A stretch of DNA of 64,000 bases from Methanothermobacter sp. MT-2 (GCA_003584625.1 AP017647.1:1458739-1522738), one strand, 5' to 3'. Shown: positions 9,967 to 21,353, counted from the stretch's first letter. Numbers and translations are program-made. The notes: generated by a model from the letters alone, not told the origin.

Positions 9967-11538
9967 TTATAGTTTGAATGGTTTTTTGAAGAGTTCAAGG
10001 TCTTGTCTGTAATCTTTTTTTGTGATGAGTGCTATTTCTGCTTTTTGTAATTCTGCTCCTAGGTATGCTGCATGTTCCATGCGGGTTACAAGGTTTCTTT
10101 TTATTATTTCTTCATAAAGTTTTTTAGCGCTTTTAGAGGTTAGTGCGATTTGTGGTTTCATTTTTTTGTAGTGGATTACTTTTATTTTATTGTTTTCTAT
10201 TGTTATTTTGAAGCTGCCGGCTTTGTCTTGTATGAATTTCAGCCCACCTGAGGCTTCGATGGTGGGGATTTTGGTTTTTTCTTTGATTTCTTCGTGTTTT
10301 CTTTTATCTTTGAATAGTATGAGGTCTATGCCTGTGTTTTTGGGTGCTGATCCTCTGTTTTTTGCTATGAACATCATGCGGGATGCTACTGCGAGTTCGT
10401 ATACGCTGCCTTTGTTTTTACTGCTTACTTCTGGTGTGAAGAGGATCCCTGCACCTAGTTCCATTCCCATGCCTGCGAGGAGTGCGTTTACTCCGGTTGA
10501 ATCCACGTCTATGAGTTCTGCGACATTGCCTGCGCCGAAGAATATGGGTTCTGGGTTTCTTAGTGTGTATTCTCTGCAGGCTTTTATTGAATCCACGATA
10601 CTTTTACTGTTTACTGGGTCTAGGATCGGGTCTGGGATAATATTTATGCTTTTACATTTTTTCTTTAGGGATTCTAGAGATTTTACTCTTTCTTCAGCGG
10701 TTTCTGGTATCCAGCCTTTGTTATAGTTTGTGGGTAATATAACTGCGGGGATGTTTTTTTCTTCTAGTATGGGTAGTACTTCTTTGTAGTTTCCATGATC
10801 GAGACTTAGAACAAGGTCTGCGCCGGCTTTTACAGCTGCTTTTATTTCATCTGGGTTTAATGTGTCAATACTGACTGGGAGGTTGCCTGCTGCTTTTTTC
10901 GCTGTTTTAACTATTTCCGGTATTTTTTTTGAGAGGTCTTCGCCTGCTATGGTTCTGAGGTCTATTATGTCAGCTCCATTTTTTATGAAGTATTTGATTT
11001 TTTTTATTAGTTCTTCTCTTTTGATGAATGGTGCATCTGCAACTTCCGCTAACACTCTCATTGGGAAGTCTCTTCCTACAGGGAGTTTGCCTACAAGGAT
11101 GTTCTCGTCTTTTTTGAGTAATTTTTCACGTTTTTCTTCGTCTTCCTCAAAATCTTTTATGAATTTAAGAGCCCTTTTACGCTGTTCTTCTTCTATGAGC
11201 CTGTCAGCAGCCTTTTTAGGTGATAAATTCAATTTATCGAGTAAGTCAAGGACTATTGGGAGATCCGCGGCATCTGTAGGCCCCTTATAGGTGGGTATCC
11301 CTGTCTCTTTTGTTATTATACTAGCATCTCTGGGTATTAGACCAGGGATGAGTATAATATCTAAGCTCGAGATAAGGGGTTCATCTAGTTTTTTTATTTC
11401 ATTTATTATCCTTTGGGGTGTTAGGAAAGCTGCTATGAGTATATCTGCGATGTGAACATGTACATCGTGCTTTTTGGTGGATGAAACTTTCTTTACATGT
11501 TGTCCTGCAAGTTTTCCTGTGACTATAAGTACCTTCAT
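9967..11538 (-). CDS. Dihydropteroate synthase-related protein (TIGR00284 type)
   Basis: A 523-residue archaeal protein with a unique N-terminal domain (about 1-165) and a pterin-binding TIM-barrel domain (about 170-420). The latter contains GADIIDLRTIAGED and SIDTLNPDEIKAAVKAGADLVLSLD, comparable to DHPS strands. Methanogens make methanopterin, not folate, so a role in tetrahydromethanopterin synthesis is plausible but unproven. ATG 11538 follows GAGGGA. It is first in the minus-strand group leading to the thiolation genes and is divergent from porC, sharing an 89-base regulatory gap. Confidence 0.8.
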   Translation of the reverse strand: MKVLIVTGKLAGQHVKKVSSTKKHDVHVHIADILIAAFLTPQRIINEIKKLDEPLISSLDIILIPGLIPRDASIITKETGIPTYKGPTDAADLPIVLDLLDKLNLSPKKAADRLIEEEQRKRALKFIKDFEEDEEKREKLLKKDENILVGKLPVGRDFPMRVLAEVADAPFIKREELIKKIKYFIKNGADIIDLRTIAGEDLSKKIPEIVKTAKKAAGNLPVSIDTLNPDEIKAAVKAGADLVLSLDHGNYKEVLPILEEKNIPAVILPTNYNKGWIPETAEERVKSLESLKKKCKSINIIPDPILDPVNSKSIVDSIKACREYTLRNPEPIFFGAGNVAELIDVDSTGVNALLAGMGMELGAGILFTPEVSSKNKGSVYELAVASRMMFIAKNRGSAPKNTGIDLILFKDKRKHEEIKEKTKIPTIEASGGLKFIQDKAGSFKITIENNKIKVIHYKKMKPQIALTSKSAKKLYEEIIKRNLVTRMEHAAYLGAELQKAEIALITKKDYRQDLELFKKPFKL

Positions 11539-11627
11539 TTTTCTATCCCTCTGATTTATACAATTTGACCATCATGTATATATATTAAAAATTTATAATG
11601 ATTAACAATGAAAAATGGAGGTAGACC

Positions 11628-12158
11628 ATGATCGAAATCCGATTTCATGGACGCGGCGGACAAGGCGCCGTAACAGCAGCAGAGATCCTCGCTAAAGCCG
11701 CATTTGAGGATGGGAAGTACTCACAGGCATTCCCATTCTTCGGAGTGGAAAGAAGAGGCGCCCCAGTCATGGCCTTCACAAGACTAGATGAAAAACCCAT
11801 AAGAAGAAGACATCAAATTTACAACCCCGATTATGTTGTTGTACTAGACGACGGACTCCTAGAAGTCGTTGACGTATTCGCAGGACTAAAAAACAACGGT
11901 GCAGTCATCATAAACACGAGAGAAGAACATGAAGTGCTGCCAGGAGCCAAAAAATATACCATAGACGCCACAGGCATAGCATTAGAAATCCTGGGCAGGC
12001 CAATAGTCAACACAACAATGTTAGGCGCGTTCGCAGGCGCAACAGGTGAAGTAACAATAGACTCAATAATAAAAATAATCAAGGAAACATTCCCTGGTAA
12101 AATCGGGGAAAAAAATGCAGAGGCTGCTGAAAAAGCCTATGAAAACCTAAAAAGGTGA
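11628..12158 (+). CDS. porC: Pyruvate:ferredoxin oxidoreductase gamma subunit PorC
   Basis: The gamma subunit of the four-subunit archaeal pyruvate synthase, 176 residues, starting with the family signature [15 protein letters not shown]. It contributes to CoA binding and interdomain contacts. First gene of porCDABEF. The upstream gap contains TATA-like runs (TATATATATT and AAATTTATAAT) and a GGAGG site before the ATG. In autotrophic methanogens the enzyme runs in the pyruvate-forming direction from acetyl-CoA, CO2 and reduced ferredoxin. Confidence 0.95.
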
Positions 12159-12164
12159 ATATAA

Positions 12165-12407
12165 ATGGAGATTGGAGCCACCGTCAAAGAACCAGGAAGC
12201 ACACGAAAAAACAAAACAGGCACCTGGAGAACATTCAAACCAATCCTAGACAAAGAAAAATGTATAGAATGCGACAATTGCCTCCTATTTTGCCCAGACG
12301 CATGTATAAACCCAGAATATGAAATAGATTACGATTACTGTAAAGGATGCGGGATATGCGCAGAAGAATGCCCCGTAAAAGCAATAAAAATGGAAAGAGA
12401 AAGATAA
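12165..12407 (+). CDS. porD: Pyruvate:ferredoxin oxidoreductase delta subunit PorD
   Basis: An 80-residue ferredoxin-like subunit with two complete [4Fe-4S] motifs ([13 protein letters not shown] and [12 protein letters not shown]) that carries electrons between external ferredoxin and PorAB. It sits six bases after porC and 13 bases before porA. Its length and the N-terminal extension with GTWRTFKP are typical for PorD. Confidence 0.95.
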   Translation: MEIGATVKEPGSTRKNKTGTWRTFKPILDKEKCIECDNCLLFCPDACINPEYEIDYDYCKGCGICAEECPVKAIKMERER

Positions 12408-12420
12408 CCAGGGTGAAAAA

Positions 12421-13572
12421 ATGACACTAAAAGTAATATCAACAAACCGGGCCGTCGCAGAGGCCGTGAAACTCGCCAAACCAGACGTCATACCAGTCTA
12501 CCCCATAACACCACAAACCTCCATATCAGAATACCTAGCACAATTCGTAGCCAACGGCGAACTAGAAGCAGAATACATAAGAGTAGAATCAGAACACAGC
12601 GCAATGAGCGCATGCATAGGAGCATCAGGAGCAGGAGCAAGAGTATTCACAGCAACATCATCACAAGGATTAGCCCTAATGCACGAAATACTCTTCGCAG
12701 CAGCAGGACTAAGAAATCCTATAGTAATGGCCAACGCCAACAGATCGCTATCAGCCCCATTAAGCATATGGAACGACCATCAAGACTCCATAGCTGAAAG
12801 AGACTCAGGATGGATACAAGTATACGTCGAAAGCGCGCAGGAAGCTCTAGATTCTATACTCATATCTTACAAGGTATCCGAGAACAAAAAAGTGCTTTTA
12901 CCCAGCATGGTCTGCCTAGACGGGTTCATATTAACACACACCGTAGAACCAGTTGAAATACCCCCAGAAGAAGAAGTAGACAATTTCATCCCAGAATATA
13001 AACCAGAACATGCAATACTAGACCCAGAAACGCCAATGTCACTCGGAACATTCACAGACCCAAACTACTACATGGAAGCAAGATACCAAATCGAAGAAGC
13101 CACGCAAAAATCCAAGAAAATCATAGAAAAAGTAAACAAAGAATTCAATGAAACATTCGGACGCCAATACAACTTCCTTGAAGAATACAAATGCGAAGAC
13201 GCAGAAATCATACTCGTAGCAATGGGATCACTCTGCAGCACCCTAAAAGAACTAGTCGACGAATTCAGAAAAGAAGGTAAAAAAGTAGGACTACTCAAAG
13301 TAAGAGTCTACAGACCATTCCCATACAAAGAAATTTCTAAAGCGATAAAAAACGCTGATAAAATAGCGGTCCTCGACAAAGACATAACATTCAGCATGGG
13401 AGGAGCCCTCTACACAGACATCATGTCGAAAATCCACGACAAAGAAATCTACAATTTCATCCTAGGATTAGGAGGACGCGACATAACACCCCAAAACATC
13501 AAAGAGATTGTAGAGAAAACAGAAAACCCAGAAAAGGACATTACATGGATTGGATTAAAGGAGGAATCCTAG
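12421..13572 (+). CDS. porA: Pyruvate:ferredoxin oxidoreductase alpha subunit PorA
   Basis: The 383-residue alpha subunit, holding the pyrimidine-binding part of the TPP site. It shows [16 protein letters not shown] near residue 25 and the ESEHSAMSA region near 60, both characteristic of PorA. The GGTGAAAAATG start is clear. It abuts porB with no gap (TAG followed by ATG), indicating translational coupling. Confidence 0.95.
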   Translation: MTLKVISTNRAVAEAVKLAKPDVIPVYPITPQTSISEYLAQFVANGELEAEYIRVESEHSAMSACIGASGAGARVFTATSSQGLALMHEILFAAAGLRNPIVMANANRSLSAPLSIWNDHQDSIAERDSGWIQVYVESAQEALDSILISYKVSENKKVLLPSMVCLDGFILTHTVEPVEIPPEEEVDNFIPEYKPEHAILDPETPMSLGTFTDPNYYMEARYQIEEATQKSKKIIEKVNKEFNETFGRQYNFLEEYKCEDAEIILVAMGSLCSTLKELVDEFRKEGKKVGLLKVRVYRPFPYKEISKAIKNADKIAVLDKDITFSMGGALYTDIMSKIHDKEIYNFILGLGGRDITPQNIKEIVEKTENPEKDITWIGLKEES

Positions 13573-14439
13573 ATGGAAATACCTAAAGAAGAACTCCTCG
13601 CCCCAGGTCACCGAGGCTGCGCAGGATGCGGCGCAACCCTAGGCGTGAGATTAGCATTAAAAGTCCTTGGCAAAAATACAATAGCAGTTTCAGCAACCGG
13701 CTGCCTAGAAGTTATCACCACACCCTACCCCGAGACAGCATGGGAAATACCATGGATACACGTAGCATTTGAAAATGCAGCCGCAGTTGCCTCAGGAGTT
13801 GAAAGAGCACTAAAAGCCAAGGGCAAAACAGACGTGAATGTAGTTGCATTCGCAGGAGATGGTGGAACAGCAGACATAGGCCTGCAAGCCCTCTCAGGGG
13901 CAATGGAAAGAGGCCATAACATCATCTACATTTGTTACGATAACGAAGCATACATGAACACAGGAATACAAAGAAGTGGAGCAACACCATACGGCGCATC
14001 AACCACAACATCACCACCAGGAAAAAAGAGCTTCGGCGAAGACAGGCCAAAAAAGAACATGCCATTCATCATGGCAGCCCATGGAGTGCCCTATGTGGCA
14101 ACAGCATCAATATCATACCCAGAAGACTTCATGAAAAAGGTTAAAAAGGCCAAAGAGACAGAAGGACCAGCATACATACACTTACATCAGCCTTGTACAA
14201 CAGGATGGGGATTCGACCCATCACAAACAATAGAAGTTGGAAGACTCGCAGTAGAAACAGGCGCTTGGTTACTATACGAGATAGAAGAGGGAGAATTCAG
14301 GATAACCTACAGGCCAATCCAGAGAAAACCAGTCGCAGAATATCTAGATGTCCAGAGAAGATTCAAACACTTAAAAGAGCAGGAGAAAGCTAAGATACAG
14401 GAGTATATTGACAATATATGTGCAGAGCTTAGAATATAG
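13573..14439 (+). CDS. porB: Pyruvate:ferredoxin oxidoreductase beta subunit PorB
   Basis: The 288-residue TPP- and Fe-S-binding subunit. CAGCGATLG at about residues 17-25 provides cluster cysteines, and GDGGTADIG ... NEAYMNTG (about 96-140) is the TPP/Mg-binding motif. It starts directly after the porA stop with GGAGG in the end of porA. It catalyses the core chemistry together with PorA. Confidence 0.96.
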   Translation: MEIPKEELLAPGHRGCAGCGATLGVRLALKVLGKNTIAVSATGCLEVITTPYPETAWEIPWIHVAFENAAAVASGVERALKAKGKTDVNVVAFAGDGGTADIGLQALSGAMERGHNIIYICYDNEAYMNTGIQRSGATPYGASTTTSPPGKKSFGEDRPKKNMPFIMAAHGVPYVATASISYPEDFMKKVKKAKETEGPAYIHLHQPCTTGWGFDPSQTIEVGRLAVETGAWLLYEIEEGEFRITYRPIQRKPVAEYLDVQRRFKHLKEQEKAKIQEYIDNICAELRI

Positions 14440-14455
14440 AGTGGAGGATAAAGAG

Positions 14456-14938
14456 TTGAAAAAAATCCTAAGCCAACCAGAATTATGCGACGGCTGCAAA
14501 GACTGTGAAGAAGCCTGCGAGAAACTTTACGAAGCTCCAAGGATAATTATACGTGAAATAAACGGGAACTATTATCCTATTATATGCCAACAATGCGAGG
14601 ACGCGCCATGCAAAGCAATCTGCCCCACAGATGCCATCAACAAAAGCATAGACCCTGAAAGATGCATAGGCTGCGGACTCTGCATGGTAGTATGCCCATT
14701 CGGCGCCATCATACTATCAGACAGAAAAGCCCACAAATGCAACCAATGCACCGACCTAGACACACCAGCTTGCATAAAAGCATGCTCAAAAAGAGCCCTA
14801 GCATTAATAGACGCAGAGAAACTAAAACTCGAAAAACAAGAACAACACATAGCAAAAATTGCAGGAATCACCAAACCGGAACCAGACATCCTAAACTTGA
14901 TTAAGACAACTAAAAAAGCCGAGGAAAAACTGAAATAG
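14456..14938 (+). CDS. porE: PorE, polyferredoxin-type accessory protein of the por operon
   Basis: About 160 residues with four cysteine groups: [37 protein letters not shown] and CNQC...CIKAC. It therefore probably carries several [4Fe-4S] clusters. An in-frame ATG at 14408 overlaps porB by 32 bases; the TTG at 14456 is preferred because GTGGAGGA lies seven bases upstream. PorE and PorF are needed for pyruvate synthesis in methanococci and are believed to pass electrons to PorCDAB. Confidence 0.9.
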   Translation: MKKILSQPELCDGCKDCEEACEKLYEAPRIIIREINGNYYPIICQQCEDAPCKAICPTDAINKSIDPERCIGCGLCMVVCPFGAIILSDRKAHKCNQCTDLDTPACIKACSKRALALIDAEKLKLEKQEQHIAKIAGITKPEPDILNLIKTTKKAEEKLK

Positions 14939-14950
14939 GGGGCCTCAACA

Positions 14951-15382
14951 TTGAGAGAATTAATCTTAAGCCCAGAATTATGCGATGAATGCCTAAAATG
15001 TGAAAGAATATGTCCAAGGAACTCCATCAGGTTAATAAATGGAGTGCCAATCTTCTGCATGCACTGCGCCCCAGAAAAGGCTCCCTGCCTCAACATTTGC
15101 CCAGAAGGCGCCATAATAGAAAAGGATGGTGCCATTATAATCGATGAGAAAAAATGTGTAGGCTGCGGACTTTGCAGAGACGCCTGTCCCATCGGTGCCA
15201 TTTACACTGACGAACATGGAATTCCACACAAATGTGACCTTTGCATAGAATACGAAAAACCACTTTGTATCGCAGCTTGTCCCACAGGGGCCCTTATAGA
15301 AAGCTCAGAGAATCTACTATCCACAAAAAGGGATAAACTAGCAACTGAACTTAGAAAAATTAAAGACCTGATCCAGTTATAG
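14951..15382 (+). CDS. porF: PorF, polyferredoxin-type accessory protein of the por operon
   Basis: A 143-residue paralogue of PorE with the same spacing of four cysteine groups ([16 protein letters not shown]...[22 protein letters not shown]...CIAAC). TTG start at 14951 with an upstream G-run. It lies 12 bases after porE, the same operon, and is a probable electron carrier for pyruvate synthase. Confidence 0.9.
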   Translation: MRELILSPELCDECLKCERICPRNSIRLINGVPIFCMHCAPEKAPCLNICPEGAIIEKDGAIIIDEKKCVGCGLCRDACPIGAIYTDEHGIPHKCDLCIEYEKPLCIAACPTGALIESSENLLSTKRDKLATELRKIKDLIQL

Positions 15383-15405
15383 GCTCTGGGGGGGAACAGC
15401 AGCAC

Positions 15406-16248
15406 ATGATCAGCCAAGAAAAAGTCAAGGAAACAGTATGCCAACTTTTTAAAGAGGCAGTGACAATATTACCCGCGGATGTTGAATCATCCCTCAGAAA
15501 AGCCTTCATAGAAGAAGAGGATGAAATAGCATTATTAAATTTGAAGGCCATCCTGGATAATATCAAAATTGCCAAAGAAAATGGAATTCCCCTATGCCAG
15601 GATACAGGACTCCCCATAGTATTCGTGAAAATGGGTAATATCAAGGTTGAAAATCTCTACCAGGGGATTATAGAAGGTGTTAAAAAGGCAACTTCACAGG
15701 TTCCATTAAGGCCGAATGTTGTGGATCCTATCTCAAGAGAGAATACTGGAGACAATACAGGTAAGATGATCCCGCAGATAGACTTGGAGTTAGTTGATGG
15801 GGATTTTCTTGAGATAACAGTCATGCCAAAGGGTTTTGGTTCAGAGAATAACAACAGTTTAAAAATGGGGCTTCCTGGTGAAGGTCTTGAAGGTGTCAGA
15901 GATTTTGTTGTTGAGACAGTGATTAGGGCTGGTGGTAAACCATGTCCACCCATAGTTGTGGGTGTTGGTATCGGCGGCTCTTCTGATCTTGCGCTGAAAC
16001 TTGCTAAAAAAGCTTTGCTCAAGAAAATTGGGGAAAGGAACGAAAACCAGGAAATCGCGGAGATGGAAGAAATTATACTTGAAGAAATAAACAAGACTGG
16101 TATAGGTCCAATGGGCCTTGGTGGTAAAACAACTGCCTTAGATGTTAAAATAGAAACTGCTCACACACATACTGCAGGTTTGCCTATTGGAGTTTGCATA
16201 CAATGTTGGGCTTCAAGACACGCCACAGCCATCCTAGAAGACAAATAA
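15406..16248 (+). CDS. Fumarate hydratase class I, alpha subunit (TtdA/FumA-N type)
   Basis: The 280-residue alpha chain of a two-subunit Fe-S fumarase, which interconverts fumarate and malate in the incomplete reductive TCA route to 2-oxoglutarate. Typical motifs: [13 protein letters not shown] near residue 65, the GFGSEN segment near 145, GIGGSSDLA near 190, and [11 protein letters not shown] near the end. It is 23 bases after porF, so acetyl-CoA carboxylation and C4 metabolism are probably co-expressed. The beta subunit is not in this window. A T-rich stretch follows and separates it from convergent phoU. Confidence 0.92.
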   Translation: MISQEKVKETVCQLFKEAVTILPADVESSLRKAFIEEEDEIALLNLKAILDNIKIAKENGIPLCQDTGLPIVFVKMGNIKVENLYQGIIEGVKKATSQVPLRPNVVDPISRENTGDNTGKMIPQIDLELVDGDFLEITVMPKGFGSENNNSLKMGLPGEGLEGVRDFVVETVIRAGGKPCPPIVVGVGIGGSSDLALKLAKKALLKKIGERNENQEIAEMEEIILEEINKTGIGPMGLGGKTTALDVKIETAHTHTAGLPIGVCIQCWASRHATAILEDK

Positions 16249-16310
16249 ACCAAAAAAAATAGTTGTGGGAATATTTAAACCTCCGTTTTCAAATCCCCTT
16301 TTTTTGCAAG

Positions 16311-16970
16311 TTATGGTTTTTCGCATGTTATCATGAATATTGTTCTGTCAGCGATGCTCACAGCCCTGTCAGCTACTCTTTCAAGGAATCTTGCTATGAA
16401 TAGTAGGTTGACAAGGTAATTGATAGCCTCTTTATCCTTGAACATGCTAATGGTCACATGTTCTAATGTTTGGTCGAATAAATCATCTACTTTATCATCG
16501 TCATGTCTGAGCTCTTTAGCCATTTCTATGTTCTGATCAAGAAATGAATATATTCCTTTGGAGAGCATCATCTGGACAAAATCTGCCATGTGCATGAGAT
16601 TTTCTAAGGGTTTTTTAGGTATTTCCTCATCTTTTATATTCTCTGAATATTCCGCCATATCAGCTGCAAGGTATCCTATCCTTTTCAAGTGGCTTCCAAC
16701 CTTTATACAAGCCTCTATGAACCTTAAATCTCTCGCAACTGGCTGTTCAGCAGCTATTAAACTTATACATTTTCTTTCGAGGTTGAATACCATGTCATCT
16801 ATCTTTCTGCTATTGGATATTACTTCTTCCTTTCTCTTTTCATCAAAATCGAATAAGAGGCCCACGGCCTTTTTATGTGTTTCAAGGGTTTTCTGCGCTA
16901 TTTTTTCCACATCTTTTCTCAAATCTTTTAACCTTTTTCTGAAGAGTATTCGCGGATATTTTTTCTCCAT
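16311..16970 (-). CDS. phoU: Phosphate transport regulator PhoU
   Basis: A 219-residue all-helical protein with two PhoU repeats, seen in the paired segments RKIDDMVFNLERKCISL / RDLRFIEACIKVGSHLKRIG and DDDKVDDLFDQTLEH / ARFLERVADRAVSIAD. Last gene of the pst operon, 28 bases after pstB, with AGGAGG before its ATG. It presumably modulates PstB activity or signalling in response to phosphate. Confidence 0.92.
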   Translation of the reverse strand: MEKKYPRILFRKRLKDLRKDVEKIAQKTLETHKKAVGLLFDFDEKRKEEVISNSRKIDDMVFNLERKCISLIAAEQPVARDLRFIEACIKVGSHLKRIGYLAADMAEYSENIKDEEIPKKPLENLMHMADFVQMMLSKGIYSFLDQNIEMAKELRHDDDKVDDLFDQTLEHVTISMFKDKEAINYLVNLLFIARFLERVADRAVSIADRTIFMITCEKP

Positions 16971-16998
16971 AACATTTTCCTCCTAGAAACCGGAAAAA

Positions 16999-17751
16999 TT
17001 ATCCGAATCTGCCAGTTATGTATTCTTCCGTCCTCTTATCCTGTGGTTCTACGAATATCTTTTCTGTTAAGCCGCTTTCAACGATTTCACCATTTAGGAA
17101 GAATGCTGTATACTTTGAAACTCGTGTGGCTTGTTGCATGTTGTGTGTCACGATTATTATGGTGAATCCACGTTTTAGTTTGTGTATTAGATCCTCAATC
17201 TTAGTTGTTGAAATAGGATCTAATGCCGAACATGGCTCATCCATTAATATTACCTCTGGTTCTATTGCTATTGTCCTTGCAATGCACAGACGTTGCTGCT
17301 GCCCCCCTGAAAGGCTGAGTGCGGACTGATCCAACTTATCCTTAATCTCATCCCAGAGCGCCGCCGCTTTTAAACTTTCCACCACCCTATTTTCTATCAC
17401 TTCCTTATCAGTAATCCCATGAACTCGAAGACCATATGCAACATTCTCAAATACAGATTTAGGGAATGGATTCGGCTTCTGAAAAACCATACCTACCTTT
17501 TTCCTTAACTCCACAACATCCACATCAGGATCATATATGTCCTTCCCATCCAAGTAAACATGACCCTCATGACGGAACCCTGGTATAACATCATTCATCC
17601 TATTAAGAGTTCTTATGAAAGTGGATTTACCACAACCTGAAGGGCCTATGAGAGCCGTTACTGTATTCTTAGGTATCTTCAAGTTTATATCCTTCAAAAT
17701 GTGCTCTTCGCCAAAGTAAACGTTTAAATCTTCAACTTCAATCCTGTACAT
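16999..17751 (-). CDS. pstB: Phosphate ABC transporter ATP-binding protein PstB
   Basis: A 250-residue ATPase with Walker [10 protein letters not shown], a Q-loop in VFQKPNPFP, signature LSGGQQQR and Walker [14 protein letters not shown], all typical for PstB. An in-frame ATG at 17757 overlaps the pstA stop; the ATG at 17751 gives the normal N-terminus [10 protein letters not shown] and has GGCGATG upstream. It energises phosphate import by PstCA. Confidence 0.95.
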   Translation of the reverse strand: MYRIEVEDLNVYFGEEHILKDINLKIPKNTVTALIGPSGCGKSTFIRTLNRMNDVIPGFRHEGHVYLDGKDIYDPDVDVVELRKKVGMVFQKPNPFPKSVFENVAYGLRVHGITDKEVIENRVVESLKAAALWDEIKDKLDQSALSLSGGQQQRLCIARTIAIEPEVILMDEPCSALDPISTTKIEDLIHKLKRGFTIIIVTHNMQQATRVSKYTAFFLNGEIVESGLTEKIFVEPQDKRTEEYITGRFG

Positions 17752-17753
17752 GA

Positions 17754-18605
17754 TCATCGCCCCATCATCTTTCCCCTATACCTTTCAACAAGAGTATTGG
17801 TTGTGATTGTAATAATAAGAACCATTATCACGAGGACGGCTGCAGTCCCATAAGCGTTTTTAAGGGAAAGTCCCTCTGTGGCAAGCACATATAAATGTAA
17901 AGGCAGCGGCCTTCCCGGGTCAAAGATTGAAATTGGCATTGAAAGCGCGGATCCCACAACAAACATCACCGCAGCAGCCTCTGAGATGGCCCTAGCCATT
18001 CCAAGGATAACCCCAGTGATTATACCTGGCATTGCCGCTGGTATAACAACCCTGTATATTGTCTCCCAGTGGGTAGCGCCTAAAGCCCAACTTGCTTCCC
18101 TATAAGATCGTGGAACGCTCTCAATAGACACCACAGCCACCTGGAATATTGTTGGTAAAGCCATGAGGGCCAGCACGAGGCCGCCTGAAAGGAGTGACCA
18201 TCCAAGTCCAAGGAATATGACAAAAAATGATAATCCGAATAAACCGAAGACTATTGATGGTATTGATGCCAGTGTCTCGGCCCCAAATTTTATAAACTTA
18301 ACTATCTGTGTTTCACCAGCATATTCTGACATGTAGACTGCGGCCCCGACTCCAAGTGGTGTTGCGATTAAAACCGCTACTAATGTCACATAGATACTTG
18401 ATACTATCATTGGGGCGATACCACCAGCTCTTCCAGAATCTATGGGTTCTGAGAATATGAATTCAAGGTTTATTGCTGGCAAGCCCTTCATGAGTATGTA
18501 GCCTATGATAACTATGAGTATTATTATCGTGAATATCCCGGAGGCCCATAAAACCCCATTCATCAGCTTTTGGGTGGTTTTGGGTGAAATTAGCTTGGAT
18601 AACAT
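17754..18605 (-). CDS. pstA: Phosphate ABC transporter permease PstA
   Basis: A 283-residue membrane protein with about six transmembrane helices. The cytoplasmic EAA loop ([23 protein letters not shown]) is near residue 165. AGGGGGA precedes the ATG. It pairs with PstC as the channel. Confidence 0.94.
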   Translation of the reverse strand: MLSKLISPKTTQKLMNGVLWASGIFTIIILIVIIGYILMKGLPAINLEFIFSEPIDSGRAGGIAPMIVSSIYVTLVAVLIATPLGVGAAVYMSEYAGETQIVKFIKFGAETLASIPSIVFGLFGLSFFVIFLGLGWSLLSGGLVLALMALPTIFQVAVVSIESVPRSYREASWALGATHWETIYRVVIPAAMPGIITGVILGMARAISEAAAVMFVVGSALSMPISIFDPGRPLPLHLYVLATEGLSLKNAYGTAAVLVIMVLIITITTNTLVERYRGKMMGR

Positions 18606-18617
18606 TTTTATTCCCCC

Positions 18618-19493
18618 TTAGAGGTAGCCTCCCCCGACCACGATCTTTTTCTTGTAGTGGAAATAATTGGCGATCACTAGCAATATCATGATGACTATGA
18701 ACAATATTACGGCTGTTCCAAAGAGTGCATTATAATGTAGTCCTGTTGCATATCCCATTTCAAGGGCTATGTTTGATGTTAGTGCCCTTACAGGATCTAG
18801 TATTGAATGTGGGATCTGCGCCACGTTACCTGCTACCATGATAACTGCTAATGTTTCACCAATGGCTCTTCCCATTGCAAGTATTATAGAGGTTATTATA
18901 CCTGGTATTGCGGCCGGGACCATGACATTTATTATAGTTTGCCAATGGGTTGCTCCTAGGGCAAGTGATGCTTCCTTGTATTCAAGTGGGACTGATTTGA
19001 TGGCGTCCTCTGATACACTTATTATCGTTGGCATTATCATTACAGCAAGTATTAGGGAGGCTGTGAGAATACCGAAACCTGTGCCTCCGATATGTGTTCT
19101 TACAAGTGGTACTAGGACTATGAGTCCAAAGAATCCGTATACAACTGAGGGTATGGCTGCTAGGGTTTCAATGACTGGTTTAAGGATTTTTCTCATGGAA
19201 TCCGGTGCTATTTCCGCCATGAAAATTGCGCATAAAAATGAGAAGGGGACTGCGATTGCGAGTGAAAGGAATGTGATGCAAAGGGATCCTACTATCATTG
19301 TAAATACGCCATATTCTCCCTCAGATGGTGCCCATTCCCATCCGAAGATGAAATGTAGGAAACCATAATCTTGGAATATTGGCACAGCTTCCCTGAAGAT
19401 GAACAATACTATAAGTAATATGACTATTATTGAGAATATGGCGGTTATGAAAAGTCCCTTTTCAATTAACATTTCCCTTGTCCTGTTTATCAT
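18618..19493 (-). CDS. pstC: Phosphate ABC transporter permease PstC
   Basis: About 291 residues with six or so transmembrane helices and the EAA loop ([23 protein letters not shown]). The longest frame starts at 19529, inside pstS1. The ATG at 19493 is preferred, as it has TGGGGGA seven bases upstream and begins just after the pstS1 stop, giving [13 protein letters not shown]. Confidence 0.93.
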   Translation of the reverse strand: MINRTREMLIEKGLFITAIFSIIVILLIVLFIFREAVPIFQDYGFLHFIFGWEWAPSEGEYGVFTMIVGSLCITFLSLAIAVPFSFLCAIFMAEIAPDSMRKILKPVIETLAAIPSVVYGFFGLIVLVPLVRTHIGGTGFGILTASLILAVMIMPTIISVSEDAIKSVPLEYKEASLALGATHWQTIINVMVPAAIPGIITSIILAMGRAIGETLAVIMVAGNVAQIPHSILDPVRALTSNIALEMGYATGLHYNALFGTAVILFIVIMILLVIANYFHYKKKIVVGGGYL

Positions 19494-19509
19494 GGTATTT
19501 CCCCCAATT

Positions 19510-20334
19510 TTAGTCGTCATCTGAAACATTTGCTATTGCAGGCACTACTTTCTCGCTTCTTATTATATTTTGGCCTTCCGGTGAAAAAACCCATTTTATG
19601 AAATCTTTAACGACGCCGGTTGGTTCTCCTTTTGTTAGGAATATGAATGGGACTACTAGTGGATATGATCCGTCGGCCACTGTTTTTTCTGATGGTTCGA
19701 CACCATCGATTTTTATGGCTTTTACATCATCGCTCATATGTGACATTGAAACGAAACCTATGGCATAAGGGTCTTGTTTAACTGTCTGTTTAACTGATTC
19801 TGTGGATCCTTGGACTATTGCATCAGGGCGTATTTTAGCATCTTTCATCACTAGGCTTTGGAATGAACTCCTGGTCCCGGAACCTTCTTCCCGGACTACT
19901 ACATGTATCTCGGCGTCTGGGCCTCCTACTTCCTTCCAGTTTCGTATTTTGCCACTGAATATGTCTCTGAGTTGTTCTTTTGTTAAATCGTCTATGGGGT
20001 TTTCCTTGTTCACTGCTATGACTATACCATCTTTGCCGATAACATATTCTTTCATGTCGTCTTTTTCTTCGGGTTTAAGGGCTTTTGAACTCGTCCCTAT
20101 ATCCACGATTCCTTGTTGTGCTGTTCTGATACCTAAACCCGATCCTCCGCCTTGTACGTTGATTTTCACGTCTGGGTGTTTTTTCATGTACTCGGCTGCG
20201 AGTTTCTCTGCTACTGGCTGTACAGAGGTTGAACCTGCTATCTCAATTCTTTCATAATGTACACCTGGTCTGAATAATAAGTATAATATGATGATGGAGA
20301 TGAGTATGATTCCCCCCTTCCATTTCCTCTGCAA
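19510..20334 (-). CDS. pstS: Phosphate-binding protein PstS, paralogue 1
   Basis: An extracytoplasmic phosphate-binding protein of about 274 residues with an N-terminal membrane anchor ([15 protein letters not shown]) and then [14 protein letters not shown], the phosphate-binding N-terminal motif. GGGSGLGI and [10 protein letters not shown] complete the binding site. Its start is GTG (20340) or, better placed after AAGGTGA, TTG (20334). A 95-base stretch is identical to pstS2, indicating recent exchange. It is first or second in the pst operon, followed by pstC. Confidence 0.92.
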   Translation of the reverse strand: MQRKWKGGIILISIIILYLLFRPGVHYERIEIAGSTSVQPVAEKLAAEYMKKHPDVKINVQGGGSGLGIRTAQQGIVDIGTSSKALKPEEKDDMKEYVIGKDGIVIAVNKENPIDDLTKEQLRDIFSGKIRNWKEVGGPDAEIHVVVREEGSGTRSSFQSLVMKDAKIRPDAIVQGSTESVKQTVKQDPYAIGFVSMSHMSDDVKAIKIDGVEPSEKTVADGSYPLVVPFIFLTKGEPTGVVKDFIKWVFSPEGQNIIRSEKVVPAIANVSDDD

Positions 20335-20438
20335 GTACACTCACCTTGGAATTGTTCTTTTGAAAATAATTACTATCATATTTTATATAATCTTTTAGTC
20401 CTTAAAAAATTCAAAAAAGGGGAAGGGGGTGGTATTTT

Positions 20439-21257
20439 TTATTGTTTTGCTGGGACTACTTTCTCTGATTTTACTATTGCTTGGCCTTCTGGGCTTAAAA
20501 CCCAGTTAATGAAGTCTTTAACGACGCCGGTTGGTTCTCCTTTGGTCAGGAATAGGAATGGTCTTTGGAGTTTGTATGATCCGTCGGCCACGGTCTCTTC
20601 TGATGGGATTACTCCGTCGATTTTAAGTGCTTTTACACTGTCATCAAGGTTTGCTAGTGATATGAAGCCTATTGCATTCGGGTCTTGTTTTACTGCTTGT
20701 TTCACTGCTTCTGTGGAACTTTCTACAATTGCGTCCTTTCTTATTTTAGCATCTTTCCCCATCACGATTTCTTCGAATGCTTTGCGCGTTCCTGAGCCTT
20801 CTTCTCTAGTTATCACCGTTATTGGGGCGTCTGGGCCTCCTACTTCTTTCCAGTTTGTTATTTTGCCACTGAATATGTCTTTGATTTGTTCTGTTGTGAG
20901 TCCTTGGATGTTGTTTTGTTTATTTACGATTACTACGATACCGTCTTTACCTATGAGGTATGTTTTAAGGTTTTTCTTTTCATCTTCTTTTAGTTCTTTG
21001 GATGATGTGCCTATGTCTGCTGTTCCTTGTTGTGCTTGTGTGATGCCGACACTTGATCCTCCGCCTTGTACGTTGATTTTCACGTCTGGGTGTTTTTTCA
21101 TGTACTCGGCTGCGAGTTTCTCTGCTACTGGCTGTACAGAGGTTGAACCGACTATGTCGATTTTCTTTTCGCCTTGGCCTTGGCCGCCTAGGACTATTAC
21201 AGCCCCTATTATTATGATTATGGCTACTATTATTCCTACAATTGTTTTGGTGTCCAT
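20439..21257 (-). CDS. pstS: Phosphate-binding protein PstS, paralogue 2
   Basis: A 272-residue second binding protein with its own N-terminal anchor ([20 protein letters not shown]). The same ligand motifs appear: [22 protein letters not shown] and [11 protein letters not shown]. It is the promoter-proximal gene, with GGTGAT before the ATG and a 104-base gap to pstS1. The two paralogues differ mainly in the anchor and C-terminus, so they may differ in affinity or in location. Confidence 0.93.
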   Translation of the reverse strand: MDTKTIVGIIVAIIIIIGAVIVLGGQGQGEKKIDIVGSTSVQPVAEKLAAEYMKKHPDVKINVQGGGSSVGITQAQQGTADIGTSSKELKEDEKKNLKTYLIGKDGIVVIVNKQNNIQGLTTEQIKDIFSGKITNWKEVGGPDAPITVITREEGSGTRKAFEEIVMGKDAKIRKDAIVESSTEAVKQAVKQDPNAIGFISLANLDDSVKALKIDGVIPSEETVADGSYKLQRPFLFLTKGEPTGVVKDFINWVLSPEGQAIVKSEKVVPAKQ

Positions 21258-21281
21258 TTTTTATCACCAATATTGTAAGTT

Positions 21282-21353
21282 GTCATCAACCTACTTAAAT
21301 TTTACTATTAGTGAATTATATTTCACTTTATATGAACAAAAGAGGTTGATAAC
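21282..21353 (-). promoter_or_regulatory. pst promoter with two inverted repeats (candidate operator)
   Basis: Upstream of pstS2 lie a perfect palindrome AGTGAA-N6-TTCACT (21310-21327) and an outer inverted pair, GTCATCAACCT (21282-21292) and AGGTTGATAAC (21343-21353; one mismatch). A TATA-like CATATAAAG on the minus strand lies between the outer arms. The arrangement fits binding of a dimeric regulator over the promoter. The HTH-PhoU protein at 22604 is an obvious candidate, by inference only. Confidence 0.45.
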
